Assembly (NCBI GenBank): GCA_963578605.1
Contig: CAUZEA010000077.1
Coordinates: forward strand, 1-28,387
Direction of reading: 5' to 3'
Length of the DNA: 28,387 nt
Origin: JAKVCB01 sp963578605
GTDB lineage: Bacteria; Planctomycetota; Planctomycetia; Pirellulales; Lacipirellulaceae
Shown piece after piece: positions 25,213 to 28,387 of the stretch; positions within the stretch are counted from its first letter, which is position 1, and each line of letters opens with the position of its first letter. The notes below the pieces were generated by a model that did no database searches, was not told the DNA's origin, and saw only the letters and a program-made list of their open reading frames with translations. A program made the translations under genes and the position numbers.

Positions 25213-27840
25213 TCACGGGTTGCTGTTTTCTTCGCGCGGTACACGGACGATGGCCGTCAGCGTATCGCCACGATCGACACTCATGATCCGCACACCCTGA
25301 GTATTGCGGCCAATGGCGCCGATGTCGCTTGCCTTGATGCGCTGAATTTTCCCGCGCGACGTCATCATGATTAACTCGTCATCATCACGCACGCCGGCGA
25401 TACCAATGACCGGCCCATTGCGGTTGGTTGTCTTGATGTCGCGTACCCCCTTACCACCCCGGTTTTGTGTCCGGTAGCGAAATCCGGATGATCCTTCATC
25501 GCTATTTTCCTGGTCGTCGCCGTTAGCCCCGCTGTTGTTCACGCCGAACGGCGTTCGTTTGCCGTAACCATTGGCACATGCGGTGAGCAAGGTCGCTTCG
25601 GGGTCAGCGATCACCATCCCAACCAGCTGGTCATCGCCAGCCAGCGTGATTCCTTTAACGCCGCTCGTATTACGCCCCATCGGCCGGGCATCCGATTCTT
25701 TAAACCGGATTGCCAGACCTCCGGCCGTGGCCAGCACTACTTCCTGACCCGCAGCGGCGACGACGACGTCGACCAGTTCATCCCCATCCTTGAGTTTGAT
25801 GGCAATCATGCCGCTTTTCAGGGGGCGGCGATATGCTTTCAATTCGGTCTTTTTCACGAGCCCTTTGCGGGTTGCCATCATGAGATAGTGACCAGGCTCA
25901 TCAAAATCGCGAATAGCCCGGCAGTCAGCGATCTTTTCCCCTTCGGCCAGATTCAACAGATTCACAATCGCGCGGCCTTTGGCGTCGCGGGAAAGCTGGG
26001 GCAAATTGTAGACCTTTTGCCAGTAGACTTTGCCGCGGTTGGTGAAGAAGAGCAGATAGTCATGCGTACTGGTGACGAACAGGTGTTCGACCGGATCGTC
26101 CTCATCGGCTTTGGCGCCTTTAACACCTTTACCGCCACGACGCTGTGCACGGTATGTGCTGGCTGCGGTTCGCTTGATGTAGCCATTGTGCGAGATCGAT
26201 ACGACCATTGTCTCTTCTTCGATGAGATCTTCGATGTTGACATCGCCAACCTCTTCGTCGCTCAATTCGGTGCGCCGCTTACTGCCAAGTTTATGAACCA
26301 ACTCTTTGCAGTCTTCGCGGATGATGCCATAGACGTGGTTCTCATCGGCCAGAATTTCCCCAAAGCTCGTTATCTTCTCAAGCAACTCGGTGTGTTCTGC
26401 GACGAGTTTTTCCTGCTCCAAGTTGACCAATTGACCAAGCGTCATCTTGAGAATCGCGTCGGCCTGCACCGGGGTCAGGGAATATTTCTCTGCCACACCC
26501 CGCTCTTCCTGAAACTGGACAAATCCTGTGTCTCCCAATGCCCGCTGCAGCATTGCGGCGGGACATGTGATTTCATCCTCCAACCGTTGTTTGGCTTCCA
26601 ACTGCGACTTCGACGAGCGGATCACCCGGATTACCTCATCGATGTTCGCGTGGGCCAGCAGTAAACCTTGCACCGTATGCTTGCGCTTGCGGGCCTTGAG
26701 CAGCAGGAACTCCGTACGGCGGCGAATCACTATCACCCGATGCCGTACAAACTCCTGGAGCATTTCCTTCAGCGAAAGGGTGCGGGGCTTACTATCCACC
26801 AGCGCCAGCAGGATGATCGAGAAAGTATCCTGCAACGGCGAGTACTTCCACAATTGGTTAAGCACCACATCGGGATCGGCATCCTTCTTCAGATCGATCA
26901 CGATCCGGACCGGCTCTTCCAAATTGCTATGATCGGCAACGTCTGCGATGCCTGCCACGCGTCCGTCACTGGCCAGAACCGAAATTTTCTCGATCACCGC
27001 ATCCCGCGTTTGTTGATACGGAATGTTGGAGACAACAATCCGCGCGCGACCATTTTTTTTTGTCTCCACGGTTGTCTTCGCTCGTACCGCAATCGTACTG
27101 CGGCCCGTTTCGTAACTTCGCCACAAGGACGCCTTCCCGCAGATAATACCCCCCGTCGGAAAATCAGGTCCCGGGATATATTCCATCAACTCGCGCACGG
27201 TAATCTGCGGGTCGTCGATCAACGCCAGGATACCCCGGCAAACCTCACCCAGGTTGTGCGGCGGAATCGATGTTGCCATACCCACCGCGATCCCGGAAGA
27301 ACCGTTGATCAACAAATTGGGAAACTTCGCCGGTAGCACCGTTGGCTCGGTACGACGCTCGTCGTAGGTTGGCACGAAGTCAACCGTATTGAGTTTCAAA
27401 TCTTCAAGCATCGTCGCCGCTGCTTGCGACATGCGGGCCTCGGTATACCGCATAGCCGCCGGAGGCAAACCGGCGATCGAACCAAAGTTGCCCTGCTTGT
27501 CGACCAACACTGATCGCATATTCCACTCTTGGGCCATCCGAACCAGCGTCGGATAGATAACACTTTCACCATGCGGATGGTAGTTGCCGCTCGTGTCGCC
27601 AGAGATCTTGGCGCACTTCACGCGGGATGAACCGGGCGTCAGATTCAGGTCGTTCATCGCCACCAGGATCCGCCGCTGGGAAGGCTTCAGACCGTCCCGT
27701 ACATCGGGCAGGGCCCGGCTGACGATCACGCTCATCGCATACGTCAGGTAACTATCACGCAGTTCGTCCTCAATAGGCAAGTCGATCAGTCGCGCGGCGA
27801 TCGCCTGTTCATCTTCCGGATTGGTGGAGTCGGTCGACAC
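25213..27840 (-). CDS. gyrA: DNA gyrase subunit A
   Basis: Breakage-reunion subunit of gyrase; with GyrB it introduces negative supercoils using ATP. 875 residues: winged-helix/tower domain with DGLKPSQRRIL, active-site Tyr132 in AAMRYTEARM, the isoleucine of the YQQTRDAVIEKI region, and a C-terminal beta-pinwheel. The GyrA box QRRGGKGVKG, which marks gyrase rather than topoisomerase IV, is present. The last blades contain an acidic insertion (NNSGANGDDQENSDEGSSG) before a second GGKGVRDIK-like turn. In the quinolone region HPHGESVIYPTLVRM, the E. coli positions Asp82, Ser83 and Asp87 are Glu92, Ser93 and Pro97. Start is GTG at 27840, with AGGA about 11 nt upstream. No gyrB in the window. Confidence 0.96.
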   Translation of the reverse strand: MSTDSTNPEDEQAIAARLIDLPIEDELRDSYLTYAMSVIVSRALPDVRDGLKPSQRRILVAMNDLNLTPGSSRVKCAKISGDTSGNYHPHGESVIYPTLVRMAQEWNMRSVLVDKQGNFGSIAGLPPAAMRYTEARMSQAAATMLEDLKLNTVDFVPTYDERRTEPTVLPAKFPNLLINGSSGIAVGMATSIPPHNLGEVCRGILALIDDPQITVRELMEYIPGPDFPTGGIICGKASLWRSYETGRSTIAVRAKTTVETKKNGRARIVVSNIPYQQTRDAVIEKISVLASDGRVAGIADVADHSNLEEPVRIVIDLKKDADPDVVLNQLWKYSPLQDTFSIILLALVDSKPRTLSLKEMLQEFVRHRVIVIRRRTEFLLLKARKRKHTVQGLLLAHANIDEVIRVIRSSKSQLEAKQRLEDEITCPAAMLQRALGDTGFVQFQEERGVAEKYSLTPVQADAILKMTLGQLVNLEQEKLVAEHTELLEKITSFGEILADENHVYGIIREDCKELVHKLGSKRRTELSDEEVGDVNIEDLIEEETMVVSISHNGYIKRTAASTYRAQRRGGKGVKGAKADEDDPVEHLFVTSTHDYLLFFTNRGKVYWQKVYNLPQLSRDAKGRAIVNLLNLAEGEKIADCRAIRDFDEPGHYLMMATRKGLVKKTELKAYRRPLKSGMIAIKLKDGDELVDVVVAAAGQEVVLATAGGLAIRFKESDARPMGRNTSGVKGITLAGDDQLVGMVIADPEATLLTACANGYGKRTPFGVNNSGANGDDQENSDEGSSGFRYRTQNRGGKGVRDIKTTNRNGPVIGIAGVRDDDELIMMTSRGKIQRIKASDIGAIGRNTQGVRIMSVDRGDTLTAIVRVPREENSNP

Positions 27841-27873
27841 GGCAATTTCCTGAAGGGTTAGGTCGGCCAGTAA

Positions 27874-27887
27874 ACCCGTTCACGGGT
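27874..27887. promoter_or_regulatory. Palindrome in the gyrA leader
   Basis: ACCCGTTCACGGGT has perfect 6-bp arms around TC and lies 33 bp upstream of the gyrA start codon. It may be an operator or a small leader hairpin; no known binding protein is implied. Confidence 0.35.
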
Positions 27888-27932
27888 ATCATTACACCGG
27901 CACGCTCGCGAATCGTGTCCAAAACCAGCTTG

Positions 27933-27969
27933 ACTGTGCTTGTCCTATTTCTACTGTGCTTGATCCTAT
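27933..27969. repeat. Two direct repeats, 20 bp apart, upstream of gyrA
   Basis: ACTGTGCTTGTCCTAT (27933-27948) recurs as ACTGTGCTTGATCCTAT (27953-27969), one inserted A apart, with starts exactly 20 bp apart, about two helical turns. The spacing suits side-by-side binding of a regulator on one face of the DNA. About 95 bp upstream of the gyrA start. Confidence 0.55.
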
Positions 27970-28240
27970 ATGGTGCCTGTTCCAATGCAAGCCTTCCCGA
28001 CTGCCGGAACAATACCGACGGGTAGGCTCAAAACAACCGGCTGTTGGGCACCCGAGGCAACATGATCATTCAGGAATTTAACCCCTTTCGAGCCGGTTCA
28101 CAATGTCGCTGATAAGATCGATAGAGGTTCCCGCAAATTCCCAGGCGAACCTCGCGGTTTGCCCTGGCTCGACCGCCAACAATCTACCAGAATAGTCGTT
28201 CCTGGATGTTTCTCCTACCTGAACCCCGAAATCCTCCACC

Positions 28241-28387
28241 ATGCCCCAATCTCGCGGCAAGCATGCTTCCCGAAACACGGCTGCTTTTGATTCGCCCGAC
28301 ACAATTGAAGTCGAACTCAAAGACCCATGGCTGGCCGCTTTACTGGCTTGGCTCATCCCCGGTCTTGGACACCTCTATCAGGGACGG
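28241..28387 (+). CDS. N-terminus of a small planctomycete membrane protein (DUF6677-like), cut by right edge
   Basis: The ATG at 28241 opens a frame to the window end (49 codons): MPQSRGKHASRNTAAFDSPD at the start, then KDPWLAALLAWLIPGLGHLYQGR. The last part, a hydrophobic helix ending in PGLGHLYQGR, is characteristic of TM2-like/DUF6677 membrane proteins common in planctomycetes, from memory of such sequences. The polar N-terminal tail and the PGLGHxYQGR turn argue for a real gene. Divergent from gyrA. The rest of the protein and its topology lie outside the window; function unknown. Confidence 0.65.
   Translation, partial: MPQSRGKHASRNTAAFDSPDTIEVELKDPWLAALLAWLIPGLGHLYQGR

Larger units (their letters stand above)
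27841..28240. other. Divergent intergenic region, gyrA / small membrane-protein gene
   Basis: 400 bp between divergent starts. It carries the gyrA ribosome binding site, a palindrome at 27874-27887 and two spaced copies of a 16-bp repeat at 27933-27969 (listed separately). A minus-strand open frame at 28078-28356 overlaps the membrane-protein gene and lacks family resemblance. No RNA gene was recognised. Confidence 0.5.

Noticed and set aside
25888..26664. 258-codon plus-strand open frame opposite gyrA
   Set aside because: Lies wholly antisense to a confidently identified gyrA and its translation resembles no family; explained by codon bias on the opposite strand.
28078..28356. 92-codon minus-strand open frame at the right edge
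   Set aside because: Overlaps the start of the divergent membrane-protein gene, whose PGLGHLYQGR motif is convincing, and has no recognisable domain.
1..28387. tRNA, tmRNA, CRISPR array, insertion sequence, prophage or toxin-antitoxin genes
   Set aside because: No cloverleaf-like T-arm/anticodon pattern, regular spaced repeats, transposase or integrase motifs were seen in intergenic DNA; ssrA was looked for near smpB without success. A tRNAscan/Infernal run could confirm.

Overview
The window looks like chromosome of a planctomycete, most likely order Pirellulales or a close relative. The basis is gene content. There is a DUF1559-type prepilin-like protein with a GFTLVE cleavage motif and a C-terminal HPAGAFNVIFADG (H-X9-DG-like) motif. 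There is also a dockerin plus PEP-CTERM surface protein, a TIGR03790-type secreted protein, a planctomycete-style flotillin (FloA), a very long TPR protein, and at the right edge the start of a small membrane protein of planctomycete type. Bases are moderately GC-rich and even throughout. I see no insertion sequence, integrase, phage gene, tRNA, rRNA or CRISPR array. Most genes are ordinary chromosomal genes; the interest lies in degenerate enzymes and surface proteins.

Left part (1-4370), all plus strand apart from a doubtful minus-strand fragment at the very edge: ribulose-phosphate 3-epimerase (rpe), a histidine-phosphatase-fold protein that has lost its catalytic residues, acetyl-CoA carboxylase beta subunit (accD), a Ser/Thr protein kinase with an altered catalytic loop, and a four-helix membrane protein of unknown role. 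Then comes a minus-strand rhamnulokinase (rhaB, 4533-6041).

Middle left (6390-9710): an assimilatory APS reductase (cysH family), an Rrf2-type repressor and, abutting it, a beta-ketoacyl synthase homologue lacking the active-site Cys and one active-site His. An imperfect 16-bp palindrome overlaps the likely cysH promoter and is a good candidate operator for the Rrf2 protein. SmpB (minus) converges on this group, preceded by the DUF1559 gene.

Middle right (10805-18706): flotillin-like floA on plus, then three minus-strand genes running 18706 to 12496: a 1467-residue membrane-anchored TPR protein, a secreted protein whose tail repeats DPF/NPF motifs, and a putative lipoprotein.

Right part (19163-28387): minus-strand TIGR03790-type protein, a PEP-CTERM protein that contains two aspartic-protease-like lobes plus a dockerin, UDP-glucose 6-dehydrogenase (ugd) and gyrA. 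A divergent membrane-protein gene is cut by the right edge. The TPR, TIGR03790, PEP-CTERM and UGDH genes together suggest a region devoted to cell-surface protein and polysaccharide, but no exosortase gene is present here. No complete undescribed system was identified. The strongest novelty candidates are the two-lobed aspartic-protease/dockerin/PEP-CTERM fusion and the two enzyme homologues stripped of catalytic residues.
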